A stretch of 64,000 nt of DNA, taken from contig SPEL01000003.1 in the NCBI GenBank assembly GCA_009360885.1, forward strand, positions 124,001 to 188,000, in the 5' to 3' direction. Positions 1-10,600 of this stretch are shown here, piece by piece. This DNA comes from Sphingobium sp. (GTDB taxonomy: Bacteria > Pseudomonadota > Alphaproteobacteria > Sphingomonadales > Sphingomonadaceae). The notes beneath the pieces are model-generated. The model had not been told where the DNA came from. It worked only from the letters and a program-made list of their open reading frames with translations, and ran no database searches. Position 1 is the first letter of the stretch; every line of letters begins with the position of its first letter. Both the position numbers and the translations under genes were made by a program.

Positions 1-301
1 CGGCAATTTCACCGCGATGAAGGACGATACCGCCCACCATCTGCACATCGAAATGGCGCATCCCCATGGTGCGCTTGCCAGCCTCGCGCACGGTGGCGAA
101 GGCTTCTGGCAGCAGATCATCGAGTGTTTCACCCGCGCTCAGCCGTTCGCGGAATTTGCGCGTCTGATCGACCAGATCCTCATCGCTCAGCGCAGAAATC
201 TGCGGCTCAAAGCTGTTAATCTGCCCCACAATTTTGTTGAGCGATTTGACATAACGTTCATTAGAAGAGCCGAAGAGAGATTTGGCCAGAGCGCCGAACA
301 T
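1..301 (-). CDS. secA: Preprotein translocase ATPase SecA, N-terminal part (cut by window edge)
   Basis: About 100 N-terminal residues of SecA, the motor that pushes preproteins through SecYEG at the inner membrane. The protein begins [15 protein letters not shown] and the visible part ends in [11 protein letters not shown], the stretch just before the Walker A site that is typical of the family; the rest lies outside the window. The start is the ATG at 299-301, preceded on the minus strand by AGGA seven bases upstream. It is divergent from argJ across about 200 bases that would hold both promoters. The identification rests on direct reading of the translated N terminus and is strong. Confidence 0.93.
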   Translation of the reverse strand, partial: MFGALAKSLFGSSNERYVKSLNKIVGQINSFEPQISALSDEDLVDQTRKFRERLSAGETLDDLLPEAFATVREAGKRTMGMRHFDVQMVGGIVLHRGEIA

Positions 302-507
302 GCATATATCCTGACTATTTTTCGTGCAGAGCGAGGAATATCCTTGGCTATCCCGCCTGCAAAACCTATCCGCCGCGATGTAGGGTTCACCACCCACGAA
401 GTCAATTGAAAGGCAGACATTCGATTGCAGCTTTGTTGCTATTCCGCCCCTTTTTCAGCGATAGAAGCAATTGACGCCCAGCCTGAAAAGAGTATGCGCG
501 AAACATT

Positions 508-1731
508 ATGGAAAAATCACCCCTCGCCCCCGCCGCTTTCCCTGTTCTGCCCGCAATTGATGGTGTCAGCCTGCATGTCGCCCGCGCACGATATAAGGAA
601 TGGGATCGCTGCGACCTTACCTATGTGTGCCTCACTGAAGGCACTAGCGTTGCGGGGGTTTTCACGCGCAATATATGCTGCTCTACCGAGGTGGAAATAG
701 GCCGCGAGAATGTGAAACTCGGCAAAGCACGGGCGCTGGTCGTCAACGCAGGCAATAGCAACGCTTTTACCGGCTATCGTGGTCGTGAGGCTGTGGAACT
801 GATACAAAATCAGGTCGCAGCACATTTAGGCTGCGCCACGACAGACATTTTTGTTAGCTCCACCGGCGTGATCGGCGTGCCGCTTCCGCTCGACAAAGCC
901 AGAGACGGCGTAAATGCAATCCTGTCCTCCGCCCCTTGTGGCTGGGAGGATGCAGCCCTCACCATTGGTACCACCGACACCTTCCCCAAAGGCGCAACAA
1001 CCAGCGCCATGATCGGCGATAAGAAGGTTCTGTTGTCAGGTATCATCAAAGGCTCTGGCATGATCGCGCCGGATATGGCGACGATGCTCGGTTATATTTT
1101 CACCGATGCCGCGATTGAGCCTGCGCTGCTACAGGACATGCTGAGCGCAGCGAGCGCCAAAAGCTATAACTGCATCACCGTTGATGGAGATACATCGACC
1201 AGCGATACGGTGCTGGCCTTCGCCACCGGTAAGGCAGGGAATGCACCGCTCAGTACTATGGATTCACCCGGTGCGGATGCGTTTCAGGCCGCCCTCACCG
1301 ATATCTGCACACAGCTTGCACATCTCGTTGTGCGAGATGGCGAAGGCGCGCAGAAATTCATTGAGGTTGAGGTAACCGGCGCGGTCAGCGATGAAAGCGC
1401 CCGCCGCATTGGCCTCTCCATCGCTAACTCACCACTGGTGAAAACCGCTATCGCGGGTGAAGACGCCAATTGGGGCCGCGTCGTCATGGCCGTTGGTAAA
1501 GCCGGGGAACCGGCTGATCGGGACAAGCTCGCCATTCGCTTTGCCGATAAGTGGGTGGCTCAGGCAGGGCTGGCGGCGGACAGCTATGATGAAGCGCCCG
1601 TTGCAGAGCATCTGAAAGGCACCGACATCAGCATCGGCGTTGATATTGGGCTGGGCAATGGCCGCGCGACCGTGTGGACCTGCGACCTCACTCATGGCTA
1701 TATCTCCATCAACGCTGATTACCGCAGCTAA
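508..1731 (+). CDS. argJ: Bifunctional glutamate N-acetyltransferase / amino-acid acetyltransferase ArgJ
   Basis: ArgJ transfers the acetyl group from N-acetylornithine to glutamate (and can use acetyl-CoA), closing the acetyl cycle of arginine biosynthesis in the cytoplasm. The 407-residue length fits the family. The autocleavage motif KGSGMIAPDMATML is present; the family is known to cut before the Thr (Thr192 here) to yield alpha and beta chains, with this Thr as the new nucleophile. The N-terminal VNAGNSNAFTG and the C-terminal end (ISINADYRS) also fit. A LysE-type exporter follows 6 bases downstream, so the two are probably co-transcribed. The ribosome binding site is weak. Alternative functions are unlikely. 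Confidence 0.95.
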   Translation: MEKSPLAPAAFPVLPAIDGVSLHVARARYKEWDRCDLTYVCLTEGTSVAGVFTRNICCSTEVEIGRENVKLGKARALVVNAGNSNAFTGYRGREAVELIQNQVAAHLGCATTDIFVSSTGVIGVPLPLDKARDGVNAILSSAPCGWEDAALTIGTTDTFPKGATTSAMIGDKKVLLSGIIKGSGMIAPDMATMLGYIFTDAAIEPALLQDMLSAASAKSYNCITVDGDTSTSDTVLAFATGKAGNAPLSTMDSPGADAFQAALTDICTQLAHLVVRDGEGAQKFIEVEVTGAVSDESARRIGLSIANSPLVKTAIAGEDANWGRVVMAVGKAGEPADRDKLAIRFADKWVAQAGLAADSYDEAPVAEHLKGTDISIGVDIGLGNGRATVWTCDLTHGYISINADYRS

Positions 1732-1737
1732 CGAGCC

Positions 1738-2364
1738 ATGTTAGAGGGTGGCGGCTTGCTTGCGGCCTATGCAGTAACCTCCTTCATCGCCGCCATCACC
1801 CCTGGCCCGGCGGTATTTTATATCGCCAGCCATGCGCTTTCCGGCTCCCGAAAAGCGCTCGCGGGGGCGATCATTGGCATGAACCTCACCAATGCGCTGT
1901 GGTATGTGCTGGTGGGCACCGGCCTGATTGCGCTGTTCCATCATTTCCCTACGCTGTTCATGGTCATGCGGGTGGCGGGTATCGCCTATCTGCTATGGCT
2001 GAGCGTGGAAACATGGCGGCATCCAGCTCATGGCGCGCAGGCGCAGCGGAAGAAAGCTAAAGGCTTTTTCGCCAGCTTTGCTGGTGGCGTGGCGATGCAG
2101 GCCTCCAATCCCAAGGCTTTGGTCTATTTCACCATCTTCCTGCCGCCTTTCCTGGACATAGAGCGGCCTGTTGCCCTGCAACTCCTCCATCTGGCGATGG
2201 TTGGCATTGGTATAGAGGTGATCGTACTGATTACTTATGGAATGCTGATAGAGAAATTCGGACGTAGCAGCATGTCCGCTCATTCCGGGCGGTGGATTGC
2301 CCGCATCAGCGGTGCGATTTTAATAGTCATTGCGGGGGCAATGGCGCTATCCCTACTCGCATGA
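1738..2364 (+). CDS. LysE/RhtB family amino-acid exporter
   Basis: A 208-residue inner-membrane protein of the LysE/RhtB translocator family, which exports amino acids or their analogues. Seen in the sequence: the signature TPGPAVFYIAS near residues 18-28, several hydrophobic segments separated by short loops, and the usual family length. The substrate cannot be read from sequence. It sits 6 bases after argJ, and its stop overlaps the start of the next gene (ATGA), so the three genes probably form one transcript. Export of an arginine-pathway intermediate is a guess based only on the neighbour. Confidence 0.85.
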   Translation: MLEGGGLLAAYAVTSFIAAITPGPAVFYIASHALSGSRKALAGAIIGMNLTNALWYVLVGTGLIALFHHFPTLFMVMRVAGIAYLLWLSVETWRHPAHGAQAQRKKAKGFFASFAGGVAMQASNPKALVYFTIFLPPFLDIERPVALQLLHLAMVGIGIEVIVLITYGMLIEKFGRSSMSAHSGRWIARISGAILIVIAGAMALSLLA

Positions 2365-3161
2365 CCATATCCTCCCTCACCCCATTAGTCGCTGACCTTC
2401 TTCACACCGTTTCTGAAGAGATCATCCTGCCACGATATCAGAGGCTTGATGCACAAGATATTGAAGAAAAAGCAAAAGATGATTTGGTGACGGTCGCCGA
2501 TAAGGAAAGCGAAATTTTTCTGGCAGAGGGACTCGCCCGACTGCTGCCTGATGCCCGCATCATTGGCGAGGAAGCCTGCGCGGCAAACCCCGCCTTGCTG
2601 GATGAGGTGGGCACAGGGCTATGCTGGATTATCGACCCCATAGACGGCACCGGCAATTTCGCGGCGGGGCGACCGCCCTTTGGGGTAATGATTGCACTTA
2701 CCGATGGGACGGAGACGCTGGGAGGCTGGATTTATGATCCTCTAACCAAGCGCCTATGTCATGCAGTGCACGGCGAGGGTGCAGCCATTAATGGCGTAGC
2801 AGTAAAGGCACGAGGGAGCGGTGAGGCCTTGCCGATAGCCGGTATTTCAACCTTGTTTCTGGCCGGTGATGAACGCGCGGAAATCATCCGCCGGGCGGAA
2901 GGAAGGCTACGCATGGTCGATATTCCGCGCTGCGCCGCCGAGCAATATCCGCGTATCGCGTTGGGTGTAAATGATGTGGCGCTGTTCCACCGCACCTTGC
3001 CGTGGGATCATGCCGCGGGTGCGCTGTTTCTGACGGAAGCAGGCGGACGCGTAGCACGCTATGATAGCTCGCCTTATCATGTGGGTACGACAGAAACTGG
3101 CATGTTAGGTGCAGCCAGCCCCGCCCTGTGGGATCAGGTAGCGGAAATATTATTCCACTAA
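2361..3161 (+). CDS. Inositol monophosphatase family phosphatase
   Basis: A 266-residue cytoplasmic Mg-dependent phosphatase of the IMPase superfamily. Visible metal-binding motifs are IIGEEA, then WIIDPIDGTGNFAAGRP, and near the C terminus WDHAAGALFLTEAGG, in the order expected for the fold. The superfamily includes inositol-1-phosphatase, CysQ (3'-phosphoadenosine phosphatase) and histidinol-phosphatase HisN; the sequence alone does not separate these with confidence. The ATG at 2361 overlaps the stop of the LysE-type gene as ATGA, a typical coupled start; a longer in-frame upstream extension exists but would run far into that gene. Placement after argJ is compatible with, but does not prove, a role in amino-acid biosynthesis. 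Confidence 0.85.
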   Translation: MTISSLTPLVADLLHTVSEEIILPRYQRLDAQDIEEKAKDDLVTVADKESEIFLAEGLARLLPDARIIGEEACAANPALLDEVGTGLCWIIDPIDGTGNFAAGRPPFGVMIALTDGTETLGGWIYDPLTKRLCHAVHGEGAAINGVAVKARGSGEALPIAGISTLFLAGDERAEIIRRAEGRLRMVDIPRCAAEQYPRIALGVNDVALFHRTLPWDHAAGALFLTEAGGRVARYDSSPYHVGTTETGMLGAASPALWDQVAEILFH

Positions 3162-3204
3162 TATATCAGCCTATTATATCATTTATCTGTGAGATATTGT
3201 TAAG

Positions 3205-3819
3205 ATGATAACCCTATGGGGGCGCTCTAACAGCCATAATGTGAAAAAGCCGCTCTGGCTGCTGGAGGAACTGGGTATATCCTATGTCCGCCATGATGTG
3301 GGCGGACCTTTCGGCATGGATGAAGTCTATCACGCAAAAAACCCCAATGGCCTCATCCCGACATTAGAGGATGGCGACCTTATCCAGTGGGAATCAAACA
3401 GCATCCTACGTTATCTGGCAGCCCGTTACGGGGACAGCAGCACATTCTGGCCCGCTGATCCTGCGCAGCGCGCCATCGGTGACAAATGGATGGATTGGCA
3501 AATCGGCTTTGGTGAGAAGATCAAGGGCGCTTATCTCGGCCTTATTCGTACGCCAGAGGCCCAGCGAGATCACGCCGCCATTTCTGCAAGCGCAGAGGCG
3601 ATGAACAGCGCGATGCAGATCATTGAAAATATGCTGGAAAGTTCAGAATATCTATCCGGCGATGCGCTCGGTCTGGGGGATATTGCTATGGGCGTCTTTG
3701 CCTACAGCTATTATAATCTGGCGATTGATCGCCCGGCCTTACCGATGACGGAGCGTTGGTTTGCAAAACTGCAACAGCGCCCCGCCTATCAAAAATCAGT
3801 CATGATTCCACTGAGTTAA
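3205..3819 (+). CDS. Glutathione S-transferase family protein
   Basis: A 204-residue protein with the two-domain glutathione transferase plan: an N-terminal thioredoxin-fold part beginning ITLWGRSNSHNVKKPLWLLEE, with the cis-Pro segment NGLIPTLEDGD and the glutathione-binding QWESNSILRYLA, followed by an all-alpha C-terminal domain. The Ser/Asn-rich active-site loop (SNSHNVKK) is like that of bacterial nu/theta-type members. The substrate is unknown. It lies 43 bases after the IMPase-like gene and is convergent with trxA. It is not closely similar to the second glutathione transferase of this window at 36.9-37.6 kb, which belongs to a different, LigE-like branch. Confidence 0.85.
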   Translation: MITLWGRSNSHNVKKPLWLLEELGISYVRHDVGGPFGMDEVYHAKNPNGLIPTLEDGDLIQWESNSILRYLAARYGDSSTFWPADPAQRAIGDKWMDWQIGFGEKIKGAYLGLIRTPEAQRDHAAISASAEAMNSAMQIIENMLESSEYLSGDALGLGDIAMGVFAYSYYNLAIDRPALPMTERWFAKLQQRPAYQKSVMIPLS

Positions 3820-3838
3820 CAGCGAAATCTCAGAACCA

Positions 3839-4159
3839 TTAAAGCTGTTCTTCGAGCCATGATTTGAGCTGGCTCTTGGGCGCAGCGCCAACCTTGGTAG
3901 CAACAGCCTCGCCATTTTTGAACAAAATCATCGTCGGGATACCACGCACCCCAAATTTACCCGGCACTTCAGGATTGTCATCGATATTATGCTTAGCAAT
4001 GATGACCTTGCCGTCCAGCTCTTCTGAAATTTCTTCGAGAGCCGGGCCAATCATCTTACACGGGCCGCACCATTCTGCCCAGAAATCGACAAGAACGGGC
4101 ACATCCGCGCCCAGAACATCGCTTTCAAAGCTTGCATCGCTAATTGCCTTGGTCGCCAT
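3839..4159 (-). CDS. trxA: Thioredoxin TrxA
   Basis: A 106-residue classical thioredoxin, a cytoplasmic disulfide reductant re-reduced by thioredoxin reductase. The active site WCGPCK is present with Cys31 and Cys34, together with VDFWAEW before it and the cis-Pro motif RGIPTM. Length is that of typical TrxA. A clear ribosome binding site (GAAGGAGATA) precedes the ATG. It is the last gene of the minus-strand run that begins at divL, 79 bases after addA, and is convergent with the glutathione transferase gene. Confidence 0.97.
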   Translation of the reverse strand: MATKAISDASFESDVLGADVPVLVDFWAEWCGPCKMIGPALEEISEELDGKVIIAKHNIDDNPEVPGKFGVRGIPTMILFKNGEAVATKVGAAPKSQLKSWLEEQL

Positions 4160-4238
4160 ATAGTATCTCCTTCGGTAACTTGCACCCTATGTAGGGAAGG
4201 GACGCACCACCCACAACGGGCAACTGCGCCAAGCAATT

Positions 4239-7200
4239 TTATTCCGCCGCCAAGCCCGGCTTGTAACGATCCAATAACTCGATACTGAGAGGTATCAGTA
4301 CGGGGCCACTGGTATAGAGCAAGGCCGCCTCCACCTCTCGCCCCGCGAATATCTTTTCCAGCGCGGCGACATAAGCCGCCATCTGCCGTAAATGAGGGAG
4401 CGGCACTTCCCCCGCATGGGCAGGAACGCGGCGACCCGTTTTGAAATCAACCAAGCGAATTATATCATCGGTGATGACCAGCCGGTCAATCACACCGCTA
4501 ATCACATCCTCACCCACAACCGCCGCAATCGGGGCCTCCGCGAGAGCATCCGGCCCGAATAATTCCGCATGGACCGGGTCATTAATGATCGAGAGCGCGT
4601 GGGCGATAAGGGGTGATCGCACGTCTATATCATCCAGCCCGCCCTGCGCCAGCAACCAGCGATGGGCAGCCTCTGCGCGTTGATCGGCGCGAACATCCGG
4701 CAGCCGCTCAAACAAGCTATGGAGGAGATTTCCGCGCTGCGCTGCCTCGCGCATTTCCAGTGATGGCGGCGGATATGGCAGATCATCCTCCAGCGCCAGC
4801 GTCGGCGCGAGTGGGCGCGGTGGGCGGGCCTCATCCGGCGCAGGGGTATATGCCCATTCGGGCAAAGGCGCGGGCGCAGCAATGGCCTTTTTCTCCGTCG
4901 CCTTGGCCTTTTTGGGCGGCAAGACCTCTGCCCCTTCCCAACGCAGCGCCCCGCCCCATAAAGCATCATCGCTCCACTCCGCGCCAAGCCCCTCGGTCGC
5001 GCCTGCAATCGCCGCAAACCAGCTCTCTGGCGGCACCACGCCTTTGGCTTGCGGCCCCAATGCACCAGTCACAAACAGCTTTTCCTCTGCCCGCGTCATC
5101 GCCACATAAAGGAGACGCCAATGCTCCTGCCGCTCCAGCTCATCCTGAACGGTGACGGCGGCATCAATCAGGCCCCAGCGCTCATCCTTGCGCGGCGGGA
5201 TAAGGGGCAGCTTCGCCCCTTCCTCTATCCCCACCTCCAGCACGCTACGCCGCACCGAACGGTCAGGGTTAGTGCAAGCATCGGCCAACACCACAATTGG
5301 TGCCTGAAGTCCCTTTGCGCCATGGACCGTCAGCAGGCGTACTGCGTTGGCGCTGCCGTCATCCTCGCGCTTAATGTCGCCTTCCTCGCGGTCAAACCAG
5401 TCGATAAAGCCCTGAACCGAAGGCTGCTCTTTCTGTTCATAGGCAAGGGCCGCGTTCAGCAATTCATCAATGCTGTCCTCCGCCGCGCGGCCCAGTCGTT
5501 CCAGTAACCTTACCCGCCCTCGCATCGGACCAGAAAGGATATGCTCCAGCATCTGATAGGGCGTGATATAATCTGCCTTGGCCAGGAGATCCTGCAGCAT
5601 AGCAAGGCTCTCCGCCGGGATCGCTGCCGAAGAACGAATATGTCGCCACAGGCCGCCCCGGCGCGGCGCGGCGCGGTTCATCAGTTCATCCTGCGTCCAG
5701 CCAATAAGCGGCGACACCAGCAGGCTCGCAAGGTTAAGGTCATCCTCCGGCTGGCTGGTAAAACGAAGGGCCGCCATCAAATCCTGCACCCCCAGCGGGG
5801 CCTGCAGCCGCAGCCGGTCTACCCCGGCAACCGGCACCCCGGCCTCATACAGCCGCGCTACGATGAGCCGCGCCAGATCACCGCGTTTACGCACAAGGAC
5901 CATCACATCACCGGGGCGAACGGGCCGCCCCTGCGATTGCAGCATCATCCCCTCATCCATCCAGCCTTTGATCTGTGTCGCGATCCGTTCCGCCAGCGCC
6001 CGATCATGATCGGCCAGCCAATCCTCCTCGCCTTCCGGTTCCGGTTCATCCGTCAGGGCTTCATCGCCTTCGGGGCGAACGGCGCTAACGGGCTTCAAAA
6101 GCACAACCTCACCGGGATGTTGTCGCGCACTGGCGTGAAGGATAGACTGCGCTGGCAGGCCAAGGCGCTGCGCATCCAGCGCAGCAATGGTGGCATCCAC
6201 CACCTCCAGCACCGGCGGGGTGGAACGGAAACTTTCCTGCAACGACAAGTCATGGAAAATATGCTGCGCGCCATCGGCCAGCGCGCGGAAATGGTCCCGC
6301 GCATCGGCAAAGGCCCGTGGGCTGGTGCCCTGAAACCCGAAAATCGCCTGCTTAAAATCCCCCACGGTAAAGAGGGTGCGGTGCCGCGCTTCGTCACCCG
6401 CACCTTCACCCGCGAAAAACTCGTCAACCAGCGCACCGATAATCGCCCATTGACGGCTATTGGTATCCTGCGCCTCATCCACCAAAATATGGTCAATCCG
6501 CTGGTCGAGCTTATAGCGTATCCAGTCTGCTATACCGGGCCGGGTCAGCAAATCGGCGCAATGGGCGATGAGGTCATCATAATCGACCGCACCAATGCGC
6601 CTTTTGGCGGCCTCGTAAGTGGCGGCGAAAGCCCGCCCAGCATGGAGCCCCTTGGCAACCAGATCGGCATAAGCAACGCGCTGGCGCAGGGCCTGCATGT
6701 CCCGCACGGCCTCACCCAGACGAATGGCGAGCCCTTCATAATCCGGTTCAGCCTTAATGAGGCCCGTCGAAACCTTGCGCAATTCTCCTTTGGCGGTGAG
6801 GAAGCAAGCAGCGAGATCATCCAGCCTCTGCGCCCGTACCACCGGGGAGGCGGAAAGCCACGCAGCCATCACATCCGCCGCCGCGAGCCCCGTTTTCGTG
6901 CCCCAATTGGCATTGGCGAGGGAAGCGCGGCGGAGCGCCCCCACATCAAATACATCATCCCCGCAAAGCGCTGCCAACTCTGCCTCGACATCGCCCGTCG
7001 GCAGGTCCATCACGCTAAAGAGCCAGCCGCGAATATCCGCATCCAGCACCATCAGCGCCCCATGCGCCTGACCACAGCGAAGCAGATAACCCTCTGCCTC
7101 TTTTTCACCCAGACGCAGGGCGAGTGTATTGAGCGCCTCCATCAGCGTATCATCGCCGGTTTCGCCAGCGCGAATGACCATTTCTTCAAGGCTCTGCCGG

Positions 7201-7679
7201 GCGACATCCTGCTGCTCGCGTTCCTCCATCGCCCGAAATCCGGGGATAAGGCCAGCCTCCAGCGGAAAGGCCGAGAGAAGCTGCTGGCAAAAGCTATGGA
7301 TGGTCTGGATACGCAGGCCTCCCCCGGTGGCCTCCAGCACGCGGGCGAACAGGCGGCGGGCATCCTCTCGTCCCTGCGGACCCAGATTTTCGCCCAGCGC
7401 CTTCAAATCCCCTGCAAGGGCGATGTCATCCATCTGCACCCATGCGGCAAGGCGGCTATGGACACGCTCGGCCATTTCCGAAGCACCCGCCTTGGTAAAG
7501 GTGAGGCAAAGAATATGCTCCGGCGGCACCCCGCCCAAAAGGAGGCGAAACACCCGCGCCGTCAGCACATGGGTTTTCCCGGTGCCAGCAGAGGCTGAGA
7601 GCCATACATGCGCATCCGGCGCGGAGGCATTCGCCTGCGCACCGCGCAGGGGAAGAAGCGAACTGGCGGGCTTAGTCAT
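4239..7679 (-). CDS. addA: Double-strand break repair helicase-nuclease subunit AddA
   Basis: About 1146 residues. AddA is the UvrD-like helicase and nuclease subunit of the AddAB complex that resects double-strand DNA ends for RecA-dependent repair. Seen: Walker A in WLSASAGTGKTHVLTARV near the N terminus, the Walker B/DEXX-type motif ILVDEAQDTNSRQW, GDFKQAIFGFQG (motif III), LLTVHGAKGLQAPIV (motif V), LLYVAMTRAEE (motif VI) and a C-terminal RecB-type nuclease motif IRLVDFKTGRR. I place the start at the ATG at 7677-7679, giving an 8-base overlap with the end of addB (ATGACTAA); the frame is open further upstream but that part lies inside addB and does not resemble the family. Confidence 0.95.
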   Translation of the reverse strand: MTKPASSLLPLRGAQANASAPDAHVWLSASAGTGKTHVLTARVFRLLLGGVPPEHILCLTFTKAGASEMAERVHSRLAAWVQMDDIALAGDLKALGENLGPQGREDARRLFARVLEATGGGLRIQTIHSFCQQLLSAFPLEAGLIPGFRAMEEREQQDVARQSLEEMVIRAGETGDDTLMEALNTLALRLGEKEAEGYLLRCGQAHGALMVLDADIRGWLFSVMDLPTGDVEAELAALCGDDVFDVGALRRASLANANWGTKTGLAAADVMAAWLSASPVVRAQRLDDLAACFLTAKGELRKVSTGLIKAEPDYEGLAIRLGEAVRDMQALRQRVAYADLVAKGLHAGRAFAATYEAAKRRIGAVDYDDLIAHCADLLTRPGIADWIRYKLDQRIDHILVDEAQDTNSRQWAIIGALVDEFFAGEGAGDEARHRTLFTVGDFKQAIFGFQGTSPRAFADARDHFRALADGAQHIFHDLSLQESFRSTPPVLEVVDATIAALDAQRLGLPAQSILHASARQHPGEVVLLKPVSAVRPEGDEALTDEPEPEGEEDWLADHDRALAERIATQIKGWMDEGMMLQSQGRPVRPGDVMVLVRKRGDLARLIVARLYEAGVPVAGVDRLRLQAPLGVQDLMAALRFTSQPEDDLNLASLLVSPLIGWTQDELMNRAAPRRGGLWRHIRSSAAIPAESLAMLQDLLAKADYITPYQMLEHILSGPMRGRVRLLERLGRAAEDSIDELLNAALAYEQKEQPSVQGFIDWFDREEGDIKREDDGSANAVRLLTVHGAKGLQAPIVVLADACTNPDRSVRRSVLEVGIEEGAKLPLIPPRKDERWGLIDAAVTVQDELERQEHWRLLYVAMTRAEEKLFVTGALGPQAKGVVPPESWFAAIAGATEGLGAEWSDDALWGGALRWEGAEVLPPKKAKATEKKAIAAPAPLPEWAYTPAPDEARPPRPLAPTLALEDDLPYPPPSLEMREAAQRGNLLHSLFERLPDVRADQRAEAAHRWLLAQGGLDDIDVRSPLIAHALSIINDPVHAELFGPDALAEAPIAAVVGEDVISGVIDRLVITDDIIRLVDFKTGRRVPAHAGEVPLPHLRQMAAYVAALEKIFAGREVEAALLYTSGPVLIPLSIELLDRYKPGLAAE

Positions 7680-10600
7680 TATCGCGTCCTCCGCCGGAGG
7701 CCGGACTAGGGCCGGAACTGTGGTGATGACTGGGGCCATCACTATCCCCGCGGCCATACCATTCCTCCAGCCGCATAAGCTGGTCATATTCGCCGTAGCT
7801 CGGCAAATCCGGGTTAAGCTGCGCGGTAAAGGGCGCGTCGCCCGTCAACCATTTCCCCGCTGCCAATAGGAACTGATCGGTCGCATGGCGGGTAAAATCT
7901 TCGGTAGCGATGATCTTCTCACTCCCCCCCGGCTTAACCGGGCTGACGCGATAGCCAAAGGCTCCGCCCTTCCCCTTCCCAGTGGACCAATATTCAAATT
8001 TCTGCGCCTCTGTATCCTTGCCCAGATCGGCAAAGCCGCCTTCCTCAGCGATAACGCCCAGCAAGCCGAGTTGCAGGGAAAAACCCTGTTTCACCTGCTT
8101 TGCACTGGGGGGCTTGCCGGTTTTATAATCGACAATCGCAATGCCACCCGTCGCAAGACGATCAATCCGGTCCGCCGTGCCGCTGAGGGTGATGCCACCC
8201 AGAGTAATTTCGCCCCTTGTTTCGACAAGCTGGATATGGCGGCCCTCTACGGCGCTATCTTCCCTCACCTGCTCCTCTATCCACCGCACCGACTGCAGCA
8301 GGCGCGGCATCCACAGGGCGCGTAAAATAGGGTGGGCATCCCCCTGCCCGAATAAATCCCGCGTGCGGGTTTCCAATCTGCCGGGAGCGCATTTGTCCTC
8401 ACGGAACCAAAGTTCCAGCACACGATGAACATGGGTGCCGCGCCATGCCGGGCCGGGGTCAGCGTCCACCCGCTCCAACGGAGAAAGCCGCAATATCCGC
8501 CCCGCGTAAAAGGCATAAGGGTCCGCCGCCAGCCTGTCCGCCTGCGTCACGGCGAGAGCCCCCGGTCGCAGCGCTGGCGGCGGGCAAGGCTGCGGACGTG
8601 GTGTGGGCGTGTGGCGTGCAGGGGCGTCGATTGTCCCGGCCCAATGCGGCGCGGTATCGAGCATTTCGATATGGTCGCCCGCCATCGCCTGCAACCGCAA
8701 CCAGAAGCGCGATGCGATGGCAGGAGACGAACCACTACGCCGAGCGCGGGAGAGAATGACCTCCGGCGCGCCAAGAGCGCTGGCGAAATCATGCGCGGAA
8801 AGGCCAATGCGCTGTTCCAGCCCCGGCAGGCCCAATAGCTGCCTGATGCGCGGGGCCAGCCATGGGTCTGGCGACGGGATGCCCGGCCATGTGCCTTCGT
8901 TCAGGCCCGCAAGGATCATCAGGTCCGCCTGCTGCAACCGTGCCTCTAGCAAACCATAGATCGCGATGCGCGGATGCCCCCCTTGTGGTGGGTGGACCGA
9001 CGCGCCCTCCAGCAATCGGGCGAGTAGATCCGGCAGCGCCTCCACCTCGACATGGCCCGGCCCGGATGGCGCGGCGCGCTCCATCTCTGCGAACAGATCA
9101 GAGAGCGCCCTACCCTGATGCCCTGCCCATATTTGGTCATTGCTGAGGTCGCTGGCGATGGCGCGCAAAGTACCGAGCATGTGGGGCAGGCTCGTGCCAT
9201 CAACAGCCAATCCCTCCAGCGGAACGAAGTGCGCCTGCGTGTCTGCCCACCACTGCGCCACGCGGGCGCGCAATTTCGCCTGCCGGTCCTGCTCACCTGC
9301 TGCGCGCGGGGCAAGGCGGGCCGCCAGCCCTGACAAACCCGGCGCAGGGCGTGGCCCCCGCAGGATAAGGTCTAGCCCGCGCACCTGTTCCAGCCAGTCC
9401 TGCCGTTCATCCCCCTTGCGCACCAGCGGATGTTTCAAAAGATCAAGCAAGGCGACCGGTGCAAAGCGCTCCGCCGCCACCCGCGCCAACGCCAGCAATA
9501 ATGTGCCGGGCGGGGTAAGGGATAGCGGCATCCCCGCACTGTCATCCGCATTGATATTCCAACGCTTCAAATGCGCCGATACCCGCGCAGCAAGAGCGCG
9601 ATCGGGCGTTATCAGGGCAGCAGTGCGCTCCTTTGTTTCCAGTGCCTCCCGCAGCAATAAGGCGATGGCCTGCGCCTCCTGCGCCGGGGTGGGCAGTTCC
9701 ATCATCCTTACGCCATTTAAGGTGCGTTCGGTTTTCTCCAGCATCCGCCATTTGGCCGTATGGGCGGGAACCAGCATCGCGTTGGAGATGTTCCTTGCCC
9801 GCACCGCACGCGCATCATGCCCGCCACCGCAGTTCCATTGGGCGATTTCATCCCGCGCAGCGCCAATGCGGTTAAGCATGACCTTTATCGCATATTGCGG
9901 GTGGCTTTCTTGCGGCCGTGGCCGAAAACCACTGACCGGGTCGGCATCAAAGGGGCCGATGGCATCCCATTCCTCGGCGCTCATGGACGGATCCAGCGCG
10001 GCCAGCACCAGTTGCCCATTCTTCATGCGCGAAACAGTACGCAGCACATCGCAAACGGCAGGCGCAACAGAGGCAATGCCAGCCGCAATCACAAATCCCG
10101 ACGGGGGCGTCTCCTTCCAGCGCTTCGCTACGTGGCTCAGCAGGCGGTTGCGCCGGTCGGCAAGATCAATCATGCCAAGGCGGTTCAGCTCCTCTGGCCA
10201 GCGGTCGAGCAAAATCGTGAGAAGCCGCAAGGACGCCTGCCAATGGCCAGAGAGTTCCTCCGCCATCGGCAATTCTTTCAGCCGCCGCGGCTCCACCATT
10301 TCGATATGGAGCTGGTCAATGCTTTGAGCCAGAGCCTGAGCCAGACGCATGGCCTCACCCGCATCGACCGGCTGGCGATGCTCGGCCCGAACCTGCTGCA
10401 CCATATGGGCAAGGATCATCTGCCGGTCCATCGCGGGAATGGCAGGCGGAATATCCAGCCCCTCCCCCAATGGATCAAGCGCAGAGCCAAGCCGTTCCCC
10501 CAGTTCCTCATCACCAATGGGAACAAGGCGCGGCATCAGCAAGCCCCCACCCGACTGGCGCACGAAAGCATCCCGCACGGCCTTGATGGCGCGATTATTG

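Noticed and set aside
5541..7598. Long open frame (685 codons) on the plus strand opposite addA
   Set aside because: It is the antisense shadow of addA. Low-complexity composition and no family resemblance; addA on the other strand has all helicase motifs.
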